A DNA stretch of 64,000 bases, taken from the NCBI RefSeq assembly GCF_011077955.1, contig NZ_JAALBX010000008.1, positions 62,001 to 126,000 of the forward strand, written 5' to 3'. The stretch is from Citrobacter freundii. Lineage in GTDB: Bacteria; Pseudomonadota; Gammaproteobacteria; Enterobacterales; Enterobacteriaceae. The position numbers were made by a program, and so were the translations under genes. Under the pieces are notes generated by a model. It saw nothing but the letters and a program-made list of their open reading frames with translations, made no database searches and was not told where the DNA came from. This document shows positions 45,585-53,953 of the stretch, piece by piece (the first letter of the stretch is position 1; each line of letters opens with the position of its first letter).

Positions 45585-45815
45585 CTAAATATCAACTATC
45601 TGCAATGACTTTAAATAATTTCTGACATCATCTAAAAACCAATAATTTCTATTATTAAGGTTGATTGGTCTAACTAGCCCTGATGGGAGTCGATCATTAC
45701 ATAGCCACATTCTGATCGTCTGAGGTTTACGCTTGAGCAAGTTAGCTAATTCAGTCGTGGATACCAGCGAGATATTATCCATTTCTGATAATTGCAATAC
45801 TTTGGATTGATTCAT
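45585..45815 (-). CDS. AlpA/excisionase-like DNA-binding protein
   Basis: A 76-residue protein with a MerR/Xis-type winged helix: LVSTTELANLLKRKPQTIRM, WLCNDRLPSGL and YWFLDDVRNYL. In CP4-57 and P4-like elements the gene at this place is alpA, an activator of integrase-mediated excision. Its ATG overlaps the stop of the upstream gene by 4 bp. Confidence 0.75.
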   Translation of the reverse strand: MNQSKVLQLSEMDNISLVSTTELANLLKRKPQTIRMWLCNDRLPSGLVRPINLNNRNYWFLDDVRNYLKSLQIVDI

Positions 45816-46264
45816 GCTGCCACCTCTGTAATAGAGTTGTTGGCAAATGAATTTAATGGGAGACTAAGGAGACAAAAACAAGAAAGGAAGAGGGAACCAA
45901 AAGCACTGGCAGGTTCGGGATCACTTCCATCGTTAGAACCAGAAGATGAAGAGTTTTTAGCTGATTTGCTGCTGCTACGCCGTGACTTAATTGCCGAGCC
46001 AGTACGTGGCACACAATGAGATATCATATTCTGAAGTGTAAGGCTGAGTGACTTAACCCTTAGGTGTTTCTGATGAATAGCCTGATTCATTGCATGAAGA
46101 GCAACTTTCTTGTAATGATTTTTAAACCATTCATCAAGAGGCTGTGCATTAGCTGATGGGGCATGGTATTGGATTTCAAAACTTACATCATTCGACCCTA
46201 GCATGTTCGCCAGAATTTCTTGATCATCGTTAATGGTGCTGGAACTAGTATTAAGATCAAACAT
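45812..46264 (-). CDS. Hypothetical island protein
   Basis: A 150-residue protein I do not recognise. The N-terminal half is acidic/polar, the middle (about 95-120) is a serine-rich low-complexity run (RRSSSKSAKNSSSSGSNDGS), and a hydrophobic stretch (about 123-140) may be a membrane segment. It is translationally coupled to the AlpA-like gene. Possibly a regulator or a phage-derived leftover; no function can be given. Confidence 0.6.
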   Translation of the reverse strand: MFDLNTSSSTINDDQEILANMLGSNDVSFEIQYHAPSANAQPLDEWFKNHYKKVALHAMNQAIHQKHLRVKSLSLTLQNMISHCVPRTGSAIKSRRSSSKSAKNSSSSGSNDGSDPEPASAFGSLFLSCFCLLSLPLNSFANNSITEVAA

Positions 46265-46370
46265 CCTGATACATCTCCTTTATGGTTAAGATTATGAGTC
46301 GATTTTTATCTAAGTTTATAGGTTTGTCAATATACAAGCATCATCATTAACCTATTGATAAAAAAGAAAA

Positions 46371-47696
46371 TCAACGCATATCAACGCTTTTTTCTTTGCT
46401 GATTTTTGCTTGTTCCAGTATCCAAATCTCGATTTTTTCATGCCACTTACGTAACAAATCTAATGGGCGGCGGCGATAGTGTTTCTCAGCAAGGGCACTA
46501 GGTTTATGGCCCATAATCTGCGCAACAACGCCTGTCGGTACTTCGACCCATTCTGAAAGCGTACCGAAGCTTCGGCGTAGGCCGTGTAAGCTTATATGAG
46601 GAAGTTTTGCTCGCAGCAAAGCTTGGTTATGAGCCTTTCTGGGTTCAACTATTTTTCCGCTTTTACTGTTACTATTAAAAACCCATTGGCTGTTATCAGA
46701 CTTCGCTTTTCTTGTATTGGCCAGTTTTGACAAAAGGGCTGATACATATGGCGTCAGCGGAATAGTACGTTCGCCTTCAACCTTATCCTTGATGCGCATA
46801 CTGGACCATTTGAAATCAATATCCTCCCAGCATAGTGAAGCAATTTCCTCTCGGCGTGCTCCCGTCAGCAAGAGCACCTGAAGGTAGGTTGATATCATCG
46901 GGTTGCTTAACCGTTTTACTTCGGTAAACCAGTTTTTAAGCTGCTCTTTTTGCAAACAGTCATCAGCTTTACTGGCTGATGCGGGTACCATTTTTCTGAC
47001 GTTTCTATCTTGTGTTAAGTCTGTCGGTATTACGCCGTGAAACTGTTTATGGTCTTCAACCCACTTAAGGAATGTTCGCAGTATCCGATAGGCGTTAGCG
47101 GTAACAGTAGGGCGAGTTTGTCTTTCTCGGGTTAACCAATCAGTTACAAGCATTGGGGTGATTTCGCTGAGTGGCAAATCAAGAAAGTATGCCAGCGGTG
47201 CAGCCATCGTTTGACCGTTACCTACTTTTTTGGCATTGCCGCCTCGAGCTGAAAGCCTTATGTGATCGGCAAGGTATCGCTGAGAATAGGGGCGTTTGGT
47301 CTTTGCACTTATGCCCGTTTTTAACTCTTCAAGATATTCCTCCCAAGCAACAGAAAAGATCACTTTTCCCCTGTGATATTCAGCTTGCTGAGATTGCAGC
47401 GCAGCGATTTTCTCGGCTTTTGCAATTCTGGGGTCTGTTCCAGTATCTACCAAGGTTTGCAATCGTCTGGCTTCGCTTCGGGCATCATCAATCTTCCAGT
47501 CATTGATATTGCCGATGGTCATGCGCAGCGTTTTGCCCAGAAATACACTTTGGAAAATATATGCTTTCGTTCCTTTAGTTGCGCGGCAAGCCAGTGCTGG
47601 CACTTCCGTATCCCAAAGAAAGACTTGAGATTTACCTTCAGTGAGTTCAAATTTACGGAGGCGTTCGAAGGTGAGTTTTTGTCTTGAAATAGCCAT
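46371..47696 (-). CDS. int: P4-type tyrosine integrase of element 1
   Basis: A 441-residue tyrosine recombinase. An N-terminal DUF4102-like arm-binding domain (about 1-90), a SAM-like core-binding domain (about 100-230) and the catalytic domain are visible. Catalytic residues: Arg in TGARREE, HGLRRSF, His in GHKP and the nucleophile Tyr in HYRRRP. It lies 187 bp from the att copy at 47884, at the end of the island distal to argU, reading inward. Confidence 0.94.
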   Translation of the reverse strand: MAISRQKLTFERLRKFELTEGKSQVFLWDTEVPALACRATKGTKAYIFQSVFLGKTLRMTIGNINDWKIDDARSEARRLQTLVDTGTDPRIAKAEKIAALQSQQAEYHRGKVIFSVAWEEYLEELKTGISAKTKRPYSQRYLADHIRLSARGGNAKKVGNGQTMAAPLAYFLDLPLSEITPMLVTDWLTRERQTRPTVTANAYRILRTFLKWVEDHKQFHGVIPTDLTQDRNVRKMVPASASKADDCLQKEQLKNWFTEVKRLSNPMISTYLQVLLLTGARREEIASLCWEDIDFKWSSMRIKDKVEGERTIPLTPYVSALLSKLANTRKAKSDNSQWVFNSNSKSGKIVEPRKAHNQALLRAKLPHISLHGLRRSFGTLSEWVEVPTGVVAQIMGHKPSALAEKHYRRRPLDLLRKWHEKIEIWILEQAKISKEKSVDMR

Positions 47697-47733
47697 TGGG
47701 CGCTCCTTAACGGGTTTCTGACATTAGAATCTA

Positions 47734-47796
47734 ATGTAACGGCGTATGTAAGTAAACTCAGCCCATAGAGATCCATTCCCATCAATTTGCATCAAC
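47734..47796 (+). other. Candidate integrase arm-site cluster, right end of element 1
   Basis: ATGTAACGGC, three bases, TGTAAGTAAA (47734-47756) and TCAATTTGCATCAAC (47782-47796). Both occur in nearly the same form at the left end (24173-24215), as expected of arm-type sites flanking the att core. Confidence 0.5.
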
Positions 47797-47883
47797 ATGA
47801 GGAATCCTATATTGTAATGTTTTATAAGTAAAAAGTGATTTTTTTAATTGGTTTTCAGGGGGTAAAAAAAGAAGACCCACGCA

Positions 47884-47928
47884 CTTCTAAGCCGTGGGTC
47901 GCAGGTTCGAATCCTGCAGGGCGCGCCA
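47884..47928 (+). repeat. att core: partial argU 3' end between elements 1 and 2
   Basis: A 45-bp copy running from CTTCTAAGCCGTGGG to GGGCGCGCCA, identical to the copy at 58384-58428 and differing at five positions from the argU end. It ends element 1 and begins element 2. Confidence 0.95.
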
Positions 47929-47943
47929 AATAGTTTCAATAGC

Positions 47944-49107
47944 TTACGCTATTTTAAGTCCAGCCTGATTTTCTCCTTGTGTCGTATTTGTGTCGTTAAG
48001 TCCAAAAATGGCGTCAATTTTGCGAGCGTGCTCGGTCAGATGATTAGGTGCCAGGTGTGCATAACGCTGCACCATCTGAATGCTTTCCCATCCCCCCATC
48101 TCCTGCAGTGCCGATAACGGAACGCCAGACTGGACCAGCCAGCTTGCCCAGGTATGCCGAAGGTCATGAAACCGGAAATCCTCAATACCCGCTTTTTTCA
48201 TTCCGGCATACCAGGCATTATTGTCATCGACTCGCATTTTGCGGATCGCTGGCGTAAGGGTGCCGTCCGGTCGGTACGCCGCTTTCATGTGCGCGAACAC
48301 ATAGCGGGAGTGTTTCCCGATCTGCTCTCTCAGAACCCTGCATGCGGTATCATTCAGAGCCACGCCGATAGCCTTGCCCGCTTTAGCGTTCTCCGGGTTT
48401 ACCCATGCAACCTTTCTTTGCATATCCACCTGCTGCCATTCAAGATCGATAATGTTGGAGCGGCGCAGGCCGGTCGCCAGCGCGAATATCACTACTGGTT
48501 TGATGCTCACCGGCATGCAGTCGATCAGCCGCGCCGCCTCCTCCCTGGTCAGCCAGCGAATGCGCTTACTTACCGGCTTGCGCGTTTTAATGGTCGGTGC
48601 CGACTTTATCCAGTGCCAGTCGTTGGCCGCCGCGCGCAATAGGGAGCGGATAAACGACAGGTGCTGGCTTTTGGTGGCCATGCTGACCGCTTTGGGCGTA
48701 TACACCGGCGGCTCCTTCCCGAGCCGTTGCGCGCGATCCCTTCTGCTCTCCCAGTTCTGGTAATGCTTCCTGTTAGTCATCTTCCCGACTGCGTTATAAA
48801 TCTCGTCAGCCGTGAGGGTAGAAATATCCCGGCCAGCGAAATGATTCAGGAAAAACTCGATTTTCGTTTTGTCGTCGTCGAGCGATTTTTTATGCTCCTT
48901 TTCCTGTATCCAGCGGATGCAGCATTCCTCGAAAGTGCGTGCTGGAAGATCGCCGATCTGGTCAACGCGCCAGGCTTCCGCCTTTAACTTATCGTGGAGC
49001 TCCTGAGCTTGTTTTTTGTCCCCCGTACCAAGAGAGCGCCTAACTCTCTTTCCTGCCGGCGTAAAGAAATGACAGTGCCAAACTCCGCCTCTGAGGGTGA
49101 TTGACAT
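47944..49107 (-). CDS. int: Tyrosine integrase of element 2
   Basis: A 387-residue phage integrase. Core-binding domain about 60-170; catalytic residues are Arg in TGLRRSN, HDLRHTW, Trp in GGWES in the usual second-His position, and Tyr in VQRYAHL. It ends 16 bp from the left att core, and its last codons overlap two TTGTGTCGT repeats that look like arm sites. It overlaps the HTH gene upstream by 124 bp in another frame. Confidence 0.94.
   Translation of the reverse strand: MSITLRGGVWHCHFFTPAGKRVRRSLGTGDKKQAQELHDKLKAEAWRVDQIGDLPARTFEECCIRWIQEKEHKKSLDDDKTKIEFFLNHFAGRDISTLTADEIYNAVGKMTNRKHYQNWESRRDRAQRLGKEPPVYTPKAVSMATKSQHLSFIRSLLRAAANDWHWIKSAPTIKTRKPVSKRIRWLTREEAARLIDCMPVSIKPVVIFALATGLRRSNIIDLEWQQVDMQRKVAWVNPENAKAGKAIGVALNDTACRVLREQIGKHSRYVFAHMKAAYRPDGTLTPAIRKMRVDDNNAWYAGMKKAGIEDFRFHDLRHTWASWLVQSGVPLSALQEMGGWESIQMVQRYAHLAPNHLTEHARKIDAIFGLNDTNTTQGENQAGLKIA
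47977..47998 (+). other. Candidate integrase arm sites, left end of element 2
   Basis: Two direct copies, TTGTGTCGTA and TTGTGTCGTTA, one base apart, inside the end of the integrase gene. The same words recur at the right end of the element at 58260-58323. Confidence 0.6.
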
Positions 49108-49319
49108 AAATCCTCTCCTTTATGATCACCCGCGTTCGCCTTCTTAGTCTCATGCGGGGCAGATAAATACGCAATACAGGCCGCCTCGGTTGTGCGGTAT
49201 TTGTTGCCAACTTTGCGGCCAGCCAGCTCGCCGGAGTCAATCAGCCGGTAGATTACCCGGGGGGAGACAATCAGCAACTCCGCCGCCTGCTGCGCTGTAA
49301 TCGGTTTGTCTGATGCCAT
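48984..49319 (-). CDS. Helix-turn-helix excisionase-like protein
   Basis: A 111-residue protein. The N-terminal 50 residues form an excisionase/MerR-type HTH ([20 protein letters not shown], then [19 protein letters not shown]). The C-terminal half is polar and lies over the 5' end of the integrase gene in another frame. ATG 49319 has a GGAGA site. The position next to the integrase suggests a recombination directionality factor, not proven. Confidence 0.75.
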   Translation of the reverse strand: MASDKPITAQQAAELLIVSPRVIYRLIDSGELAGRKVGNKYRTTEAACIAYLSAPHETKKANAGDHKGEDLCQSPSEAEFGTVISLRRQERELGALLVRGTKNKLRSSTIS

Positions 49320-49363
49320 TACTCTCTCCACTGGCCCCAGCCGGGGCCGTTGATAATTCGTTA

Positions 49364-49711
49364 TCAGTTACCACGGCGCCAGGCGAAAGGTATTGCATCC
49401 GGCAAAATCCACAGGTGTCGCATATTGGCCACGTTCACCACGTCACGTTCCGCCGGGTAAATCTCTACAGCGTCACGATCCGCATAGCCAACGGCTTTTT
49501 TGATTTCCTGCAACGCATCCCAGGTGATGCCATCCTTCCAGCGCCCGTTCATCCCCATGCCAGTTATGTTAACGGTCAGGCGGATAACGCCTTCCTCTTC
49601 CCTGAATTCCTGCACCAGAAAATACGAGTTGGCCCATACATGGGTGCGTTTCGGGTCGTGAAGCTTTTGCGGCCACTTTGCCGGTGGCACTTCTTTAAGG
49701 TTATCGATCAC
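49364..49711 (-). CDS. Phage protein, DUF7694-like
   Basis: A 115-residue protein. The pattern of a strand-rich middle (VIRLTVNITGMGMNGRWKDG), then ITWDALQEIKKAVGYADRDA, and the C-terminus RHLWILPDAIPFAW is seen in small early phage proteins of enterobacterial lambdoid phages. Function unknown. It overlaps the gene upstream by 4 bp, forming a leftward early operon with recT. Confidence 0.65.
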   Translation of the reverse strand: MIDNLKEVPPAKWPQKLHDPKRTHVWANSYFLVQEFREEEGVIRLTVNITGMGMNGRWKDGITWDALQEIKKAVGYADRDAVEIYPAERDVVNVANMRHLWILPDAIPFAWRRGN

Positions 49712-49965
49712 TCTCTCCCCCTTAACCCCATCGTTTTATTTGCTACCGAACGCAGGCGGCGCATTCCCGTCATTGCTGTAGCCACATAGCTCATCTTCCG
49801 GTTAACAACCTCCACCGTAACCTTTGAACCCTGAACCTGAACGGTGTATGTCGTTTTAAGATTTTTAGGGCCGTAATCACCAAAACGATCAACATGCTTT
49901 GCGAGTGCTGCGTTACAGGCCTGGCAGCCAATCGGCGATGTTTTACTTCGATTGATTAGTCTCAT
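49708..49965 (-). CDS. DUF4060-like small phage protein
   Basis: An 85-residue basic protein (MRLINRSKTSPIGCQACNAA, LAKHVDRFGDYG, VEVVNRKMSYVATAMTGM). It resembles DUF4060 early-region proteins of lambdoid phages from memory. Function unknown. A Cys pair (GCQAC) near the N-terminus might bind metal. Confidence 0.65.
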   Translation of the reverse strand: MRLINRSKTSPIGCQACNAALAKHVDRFGDYGPKNLKTTYTVQVQGSKVTVEVVNRKMSYVATAMTGMRRLRSVANKTMGLRGRE

Positions 49966-49998
49966 CGTTAACCGGGAGGGCGAACCCTCCCGCCTCCC

Positions 49999-51075
49999 TT
50001 AGCCGACATACTCAGGTTTCATATCCAGCAAATTGATGCTGAATTTCTCGTACAGTTCATCGCCCAGATGTCGCTTTGCCGCCGTCAGGGTTTGCTCAGC
50101 CTTCGCAAACCGTTCAGCAGCTTCCGGTTCACCTGGCTGCGGAAGGGAGTTGATCGCCGCTTCGACTTTATTGCGCGCATCCACCTGGTAGTAGCGCTTC
50201 ACGGCTTTGTTTTTCAGTTCAGTAAACAGTGCGGTGCCCAGCCTGGCCTTCGCTGCTTCGATATCCACACGTACCGCTTTCGCGCTGTCGACGTCTTCGG
50301 CAGATTCAATGCGGTCGCGGAAATTATCGGCAAGGGTATCTATGTCCGAAGTGGACTCCTGTGCGCTGGTGGTAATCGCATCGCTGGTGATTTCCTGGAC
50401 GCTCATGCGCGGAGCGGGCTCCGGGTTAATAACCTTTTCCTGGCGTTCTTCCAGTTCATCAGGCGTGTAAACCCCCAGAATGACGTCAGGGCAGTACAGC
50501 CGGGACCAGCGTTTAACAGCCAGATAAGCGAGCTGCTGGCGGGGGTCGTCTGCCCACAGAGTGGAGTTGCGTACCCGAGCCTGAGCGAGAAGGAGGTCAA
50601 GTTCACGTGGTTCGTCTTCACCTTTCAGCCGGGCGCGGATGATAATGCCGATCCCGGTTTCGTCAGCCATTGTCCAGCCGGGTACGCGGTATTCACCTTT
50701 CTCGCTTTTTTTGATATTGAATTTACCGATTACATTTTCCCACGGGCCGTACCACTCATATTCAAAGCGGGTGGCCAGCACGCCGCTGCGCGAGATAACA
50801 GCATTCACCAGCTGGGCTTCATAGCCCAGTACACCGTTAATCAGATGGGTTTTCTGAGCGACCGCAAAGGGATTCATTTGCCACTGAGCTGCCTGCATAG
50901 CGACGGCCATGCAGTCAGCCGCATTACCCTGCAGGTGACGCGGTACCGTTGCAGAGCCCTGTGACATCATTTGTGCGAAAGAACTGATGGCATTCAGATA
51001 CTGAGAATCAAACAGCGCGATATTCGAATTAACAACGGCGTTCTGGTCGGCTGCTACTACGTTTGTGTTTTCCAT
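49999..51075 (-). CDS. recT: RecT-family single-strand annealing protein
   Basis: A 358-residue phage recombinase. The annealing core (about 35-220) includes MAVAMQAAQWQMNPFAVAQK, GYEAQLVNAVISRSGVL and WADDPRQQLAYLAVKRWSRL. The C-terminal part is a variable acidic/helical tail. ATG 51075 has a GGGAG site; an earlier in-frame start would overlap the exonuclease remnant. It normally works with a 5'-3' exonuclease encoded upstream, here reduced to a fragment 10 bp away. Confidence 0.92.
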   Translation of the reverse strand: MENTNVVAADQNAVVNSNIALFDSQYLNAISSFAQMMSQGSATVPRHLQGNAADCMAVAMQAAQWQMNPFAVAQKTHLINGVLGYEAQLVNAVISRSGVLATRFEYEWYGPWENVIGKFNIKKSEKGEYRVPGWTMADETGIGIIIRARLKGEDEPRELDLLLAQARVRNSTLWADDPRQQLAYLAVKRWSRLYCPDVILGVYTPDELEERQEKVINPEPAPRMSVQEITSDAITTSAQESTSDIDTLADNFRDRIESAEDVDSAKAVRVDIEAAKARLGTALFTELKNKAVKRYYQVDARNKVEAAINSLPQPGEPEAAERFAKAEQTLTAAKRHLGDELYEKFSINLLDMKPEYVG

Positions 51076-51085
51076 GATCTCCCCC

Positions 51086-51460
51086 TTATACATTTGCCAG
51101 GCTGCGCAGCGCTTCAAGACGGCGCATGTCGTAATCGCTCAGTTCGTCGGTGTAATCGTCAATAATCGGGGCTGGCCATTCGCCGGTATCGAATGCGTTT
51201 GCGATTGCCCGCATGGTAGTGCGGTACTCAAGCGCACCCAGTTCAAGCAGTTCCTGGCTGGCTTCGACAATGGCGATCCAGTGGTAACCTTCGTCTTTGT
51301 TCACGAAAATCCAGAAGAACTGATCCAGTGCTGCTGTTTCGGTATACATGGCCGCACTCAGGTGATAATCGCGGTCAATGATTTCGCGGTGGAGCCGGGC
51401 GCGCAGAGCTGACTGCTTGATGTTCCACATGCTTACCCGGAGCCGCGCGAAATTCATCGC
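51086..51460 (-). pseudogene. C-terminal fragment of a RecE-like exonuclease
   Basis: The minus-strand frame ending at 51086 encodes RDYHLSAAMYTETAALDQFF, WIFVNKDEGYHWIAIVEAS, LEYRTTMRAIANAFDTGEWP and YTDELSDYDMRRLEAL, the C-terminal part of PD-(D/E)xK exonuclease VIII-like phage proteins. The N-terminus with most catalytic residues is absent: around 51450-51475 the sequence passes into a plus-strand head gene. The normal 10-bp spacing to recT is kept. Confidence 0.72.
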
Positions 51461-51740
51461 GCGCGACCAGACATCAAAACTTAACGCTGACTTCACGGAA
51501 GCCCGGAACGCTGCGCTGGGCCTTGATATTTACGAGTGGAGCGGCACAGGGGATGAGCGTGAACGGGACAGCCATTTAGTGCTGAACGGCATGCTCTGTA
51601 AATACTCCGACCCGACAGTCTATTCAGACGACGGCGGAAAGACCTGGAAGAAGCGATCAACCATCGGGGCATTTATCGGCAAACCTGGTGAAGATTACCA
51701 GTGCCGGTGCCTCGCTCTCCCTTACGTCTCATGGGATTAA
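51456..51740 (+). pseudogene. C-terminal fragment of a phage head morphogenesis protein (Mu F / SPP1 gp7-like)
   Basis: From about 51456 the plus frame reads IARDQTSKLNADFTEARNAA, LGLDIYEWSGTGDERERDSH, and ends PGEDYQCRCLALPYVSWD. The ARDQT, DERERDSH and GEDYQCRC blocks mark the minor head protein C-terminus. The first two thirds are missing because of the deletion that joined it tail-to-tail with the exonuclease gene. Confidence 0.78.
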
Positions 51741-51743
51741 TTT

Positions 51744-52631
51744 ATGAAGTGGAAACGAACACCGCAGGGGTACGTGATTACTACTGCGACGATAACCCGT
51801 GCCGGGCCGATTGAGTATTACGGCCACGAACTGGGGTTAACCGGCAGCGATGCCAACAAAAAAATCACCGTTATCCGCACCCTCGACGAACTGTCTAAAC
51901 CCGAAACACTCGCTTCCTTCAACGGCCTCCCGTTCACCATTACTCACCCCGATGACGGGGAGGTGACCGCAGCAGACCATAAAGACAAGGCATCTGGTCA
52001 CATTGCTAACACACGCATCGAAGGTGGTGAGGTGGTTTGCGACGTTTATCTGACTGATGCCGCAGCAATAGAGACGCTCGAGGAGACGGGGATAACGGGC
52101 AAGAACGTCCAGTTAATTACTGATACCAGCAACAAAACCATTGCGGACATGAGTTCTGACGAATTCGTTAAGCTGGTCCTGGATGCCTATAACGTCGCCT
52201 GGCGCAAATCCAGCTACCGCATTCAGCCAACGAATATCGCTATGGATGCCAGCGATTTTATGCTCGCCATGCAGAAGTTTGACCCGAACCCCATCATTGT
52301 CGGCACTGACATGCTGCCGATTGCGGCGATGGATCGCATCATGGCTGCGCTGCGCAAAGCCTCCGGCAACGAGTCCTTTAACATCTCGTTCGTTAAAGTG
52401 CCAAGCAATTACGCAGTTGGCATTAAGGCAGGTAAAACCCGAATGGCGGTTTACACCTACGAATCGGATTACGTGGAAATGGAAGTTCACATGCCGGAAC
52501 TACTTGCCGTACGGCAGCGCGATCTGCTGACCTATGAGTGCGGATATCGCTCAGCCTTTGGTGGCGCTATGTGGAAACAGCCGCAGTCCGCTGTTTATGT
52601 CGATTACAAATCCTCACCAGCACCGCAGTAA
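51744..52631 (+). CDS. Fusion of DUF2213 prohead protein N-terminus to a capsid-like C-terminus
   Basis: A 295-residue frame. Residues 1 to about 115 (KWKRTPQGYVITTATITRAG, FNGLPFTITHPDDGEVTA, VCDVYLTDAAAIE) are the start of DUF2213 prohead core/protease-like proteins. The remainder (YNVAWRKSSYRIQPTNIAM, FVKVPSNYAVGIKAGKTRMA, QRDLLTYECGYRSAFGGAMW) looks like the end of a DUF2184-type major capsid protein. DUF2213 and DUF2184 genes are normally separate, so an in-frame deletion has fused them. It is followed by a DUF4054-type connector gene, as in an intact order. Confidence 0.7.
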   Translation: MKWKRTPQGYVITTATITRAGPIEYYGHELGLTGSDANKKITVIRTLDELSKPETLASFNGLPFTITHPDDGEVTAADHKDKASGHIANTRIEGGEVVCDVYLTDAAAIETLEETGITGKNVQLITDTSNKTIADMSSDEFVKLVLDAYNVAWRKSSYRIQPTNIAMDASDFMLAMQKFDPNPIIVGTDMLPIAAMDRIMAALRKASGNESFNISFVKVPSNYAVGIKAGKTRMAVYTYESDYVEMEVHMPELLAVRQRDLLTYECGYRSAFGGAMWKQPQSAVYVDYKSSPAPQ

Positions 52632-52645
52632 TCAAAGGGGGTAGC

Positions 52646-53008
52646 ATGGAATTCAAAACACGTTACCCCGAATTTGCCAGCACCTCACCTGAACGTATCG
52701 CAGGCGCGCTACAGGATGCAGAAAACCAGATGAGCCGCAAAGTATGGAACAAGCTCTATGAGCAAGGGCTTCATGCTTTAGCGGCGCATTTGCTTTACAC
52801 CTCCGGTGCGCTTAGCCCGTCAGGTAGTCATCATGGTAAACCCACCCAGGCAATCTTGAACCGCGCTGTCGCTGGTGTGTCGGTGGGCTACTCTGCGCCG
52901 GACGCAGGTCTGGGCACAAACCATGGCGGCTTCGGATCCAGCAGTTACGGCCAGGAGTATTTACGGTTGCGTAAGCTGGTGGGCGTGCATGTGCTGGCTA
53001 TTCGGTAA
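52646..53008 (+). CDS. DUF4054-like head-tail connector protein
   Basis: A 120-residue phage protein (FKTRYPEFASTSPERIAGAL, then LLYTSGALSPSG and SSYGQEYLRLRKLVGVHVLA). The pattern of an N-terminal helix hairpin and a C-terminal YGQEYLRL helix is that of DUF4054 connectors, found just after the capsid gene. ATG 52646 follows AGGGGGTA. Appears intact. Confidence 0.78.
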   Translation: MEFKTRYPEFASTSPERIAGALQDAENQMSRKVWNKLYEQGLHALAAHLLYTSGALSPSGSHHGKPTQAILNRAVAGVSVGYSAPDAGLGTNHGGFGSSSYGQEYLRLRKLVGVHVLAIR

Positions 53009-53027
53009 TGAACGGGAGTGATTTTTT

Positions 53028-53600
53028 ATGACTCCTGAAGAAACGCTAAAAATCACCACTGAATACCTGAAGAACCTGGAAGCGATGAAAACGCATTACG
53101 TCGCCGTAGGGTTGCCGGCGGGAAAAGTGGGAAATAAAACCCACGATGACGGAACATCGATAATTGAGGTCGGGGCGGTTCACGAATTCGGTGCTGAAAT
53201 CGATCACCCTGGCGGTACGGGTTATATGGCAACTGGTGGGAAAGCTACTTTTACCCGTAATTCGTTCATGGGGCCGGTCAGTGGCTTTACCGCAGCCCAC
53301 AAGATAACCATTCCCGAACGTTCCTTTCTTCGCGCTCCCTTCACCCTCAAAAAGTCGGAAATTAACCGGGCAATTGAAAAGGCATGTGAAGCCGTAGGTT
53401 CCGGGCGAATGGATGCTGACACCGCTTTAAATTTGATAGGTGCGACGGCGCGAAATATCAGCGTGAAGGCCTTTGAGACCGCCGGGTATGGCACGTGGCC
53501 AGATATCACTGCTGCAACTAAAAAGGCAAAAGGATCGTCTGCGCCGTTAATCGATACAGGCGCCCTGCGCGGTGCCATAACGTGGGAGGTTCGTAAGTGA
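53028..53600 (+). CDS. Phage head-tail/virion morphogenesis protein (gp10-like)
   Basis: A 190-residue protein. The layout VAVGLPAGKVGNKTHDDGTS, IIEVGAVHEFGAEIDHPGG, then IPERSFLRAPFTLK and LIDTGALRGAITWEV is typical of tail-completion/HK97 gp10-type or virion-morphogenesis proteins. Apparently full length. It overlaps the next gene by 4 bp. Confidence 0.75.
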   Translation: MTPEETLKITTEYLKNLEAMKTHYVAVGLPAGKVGNKTHDDGTSIIEVGAVHEFGAEIDHPGGTGYMATGGKATFTRNSFMGPVSGFTAAHKITIPERSFLRAPFTLKKSEINRAIEKACEAVGSGRMDADTALNLIGATARNISVKAFETAGYGTWPDITAATKKAKGSSAPLIDTGALRGAITWEVRK

Positions 53601-53953
53601 GCGATTTATCAGACCTTGATATGAGCGACGCGCTAATCGGCTGGGAGCGGCCCGTAAAACTCAAAACCAGAACTGAAACCACCATTGATTTTGAACCGAC
53701 GGTAATCGTCACAAGCCAGGACATTCTCGCGGTGGTGCAGAGCGCCAACAAAGAAAACCTGACGATGGATAGCCTGGACTGGTCGAAAGAGTATTTGCTT
53801 ATCCACGCACGGCTGAAAATCGAAACAGGTCAGTACATCGAAAAAGATGGACGGGACTATAAAGTCGTCTCGCCAGCGGATTATATGGACTACGGCTTTT
53901 GCGCTGTTATTGCCGAGGAAACAAAACTTCCGCTACTGGTTCCAGCGCCATGA
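53597..53953 (+). CDS. Hypothetical phage structural protein
   Basis: A 118-residue protein between the gp10-like and neck-type genes. Strand-rich; contains LIHARLKIETGQYIEKDGRD, YKVVSPADYMDYGF. Position suggests a head-tail joining component. I do not recognise a named family. It overlaps the next gene at ATGA (53950-53953). Confidence 0.65.
   Translation: MSDLSDLDMSDALIGWERPVKLKTRTETTIDFEPTVIVTSQDILAVVQSANKENLTMDSLDWSKEYLLIHARLKIETGQYIEKDGRDYKVVSPADYMDYGFCAVIAEETKLPLLVPAP

Larger units (their letters stand above)
24071..47928. mobile_element. Integrative element 1: CP4/P4-like genomic island in argU
   Basis: It is bounded by the argU 3' end (24071-24115) and a partial copy at 47884-47928. 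It contains a P4-type integrase at the right end, a satellite-like replication module, a restriction island, CbtA/CbeA, YeeT, RadC-like and KlcA genes typical of CP4 cryptic elements. Copies of integrase arm-like sequences lie at both ends. It sits between argU and element 2, so it inserted last. Its left att core has five substitutions relative to the other two copies. Confidence 0.88.

Noticed and set aside
47875-47930. A second tRNA-Arg gene at 47884 or 58384
   Set aside because: Only the 3' 45 bp (from the anticodon loop on) are present; there is no acceptor 5' strand or D arm, so these are att copies.
50068-50964. 298-codon plus-strand frame inside recT
   Set aside because: RecT motifs on the minus strand cover the whole stretch; the other frame is a shadow.
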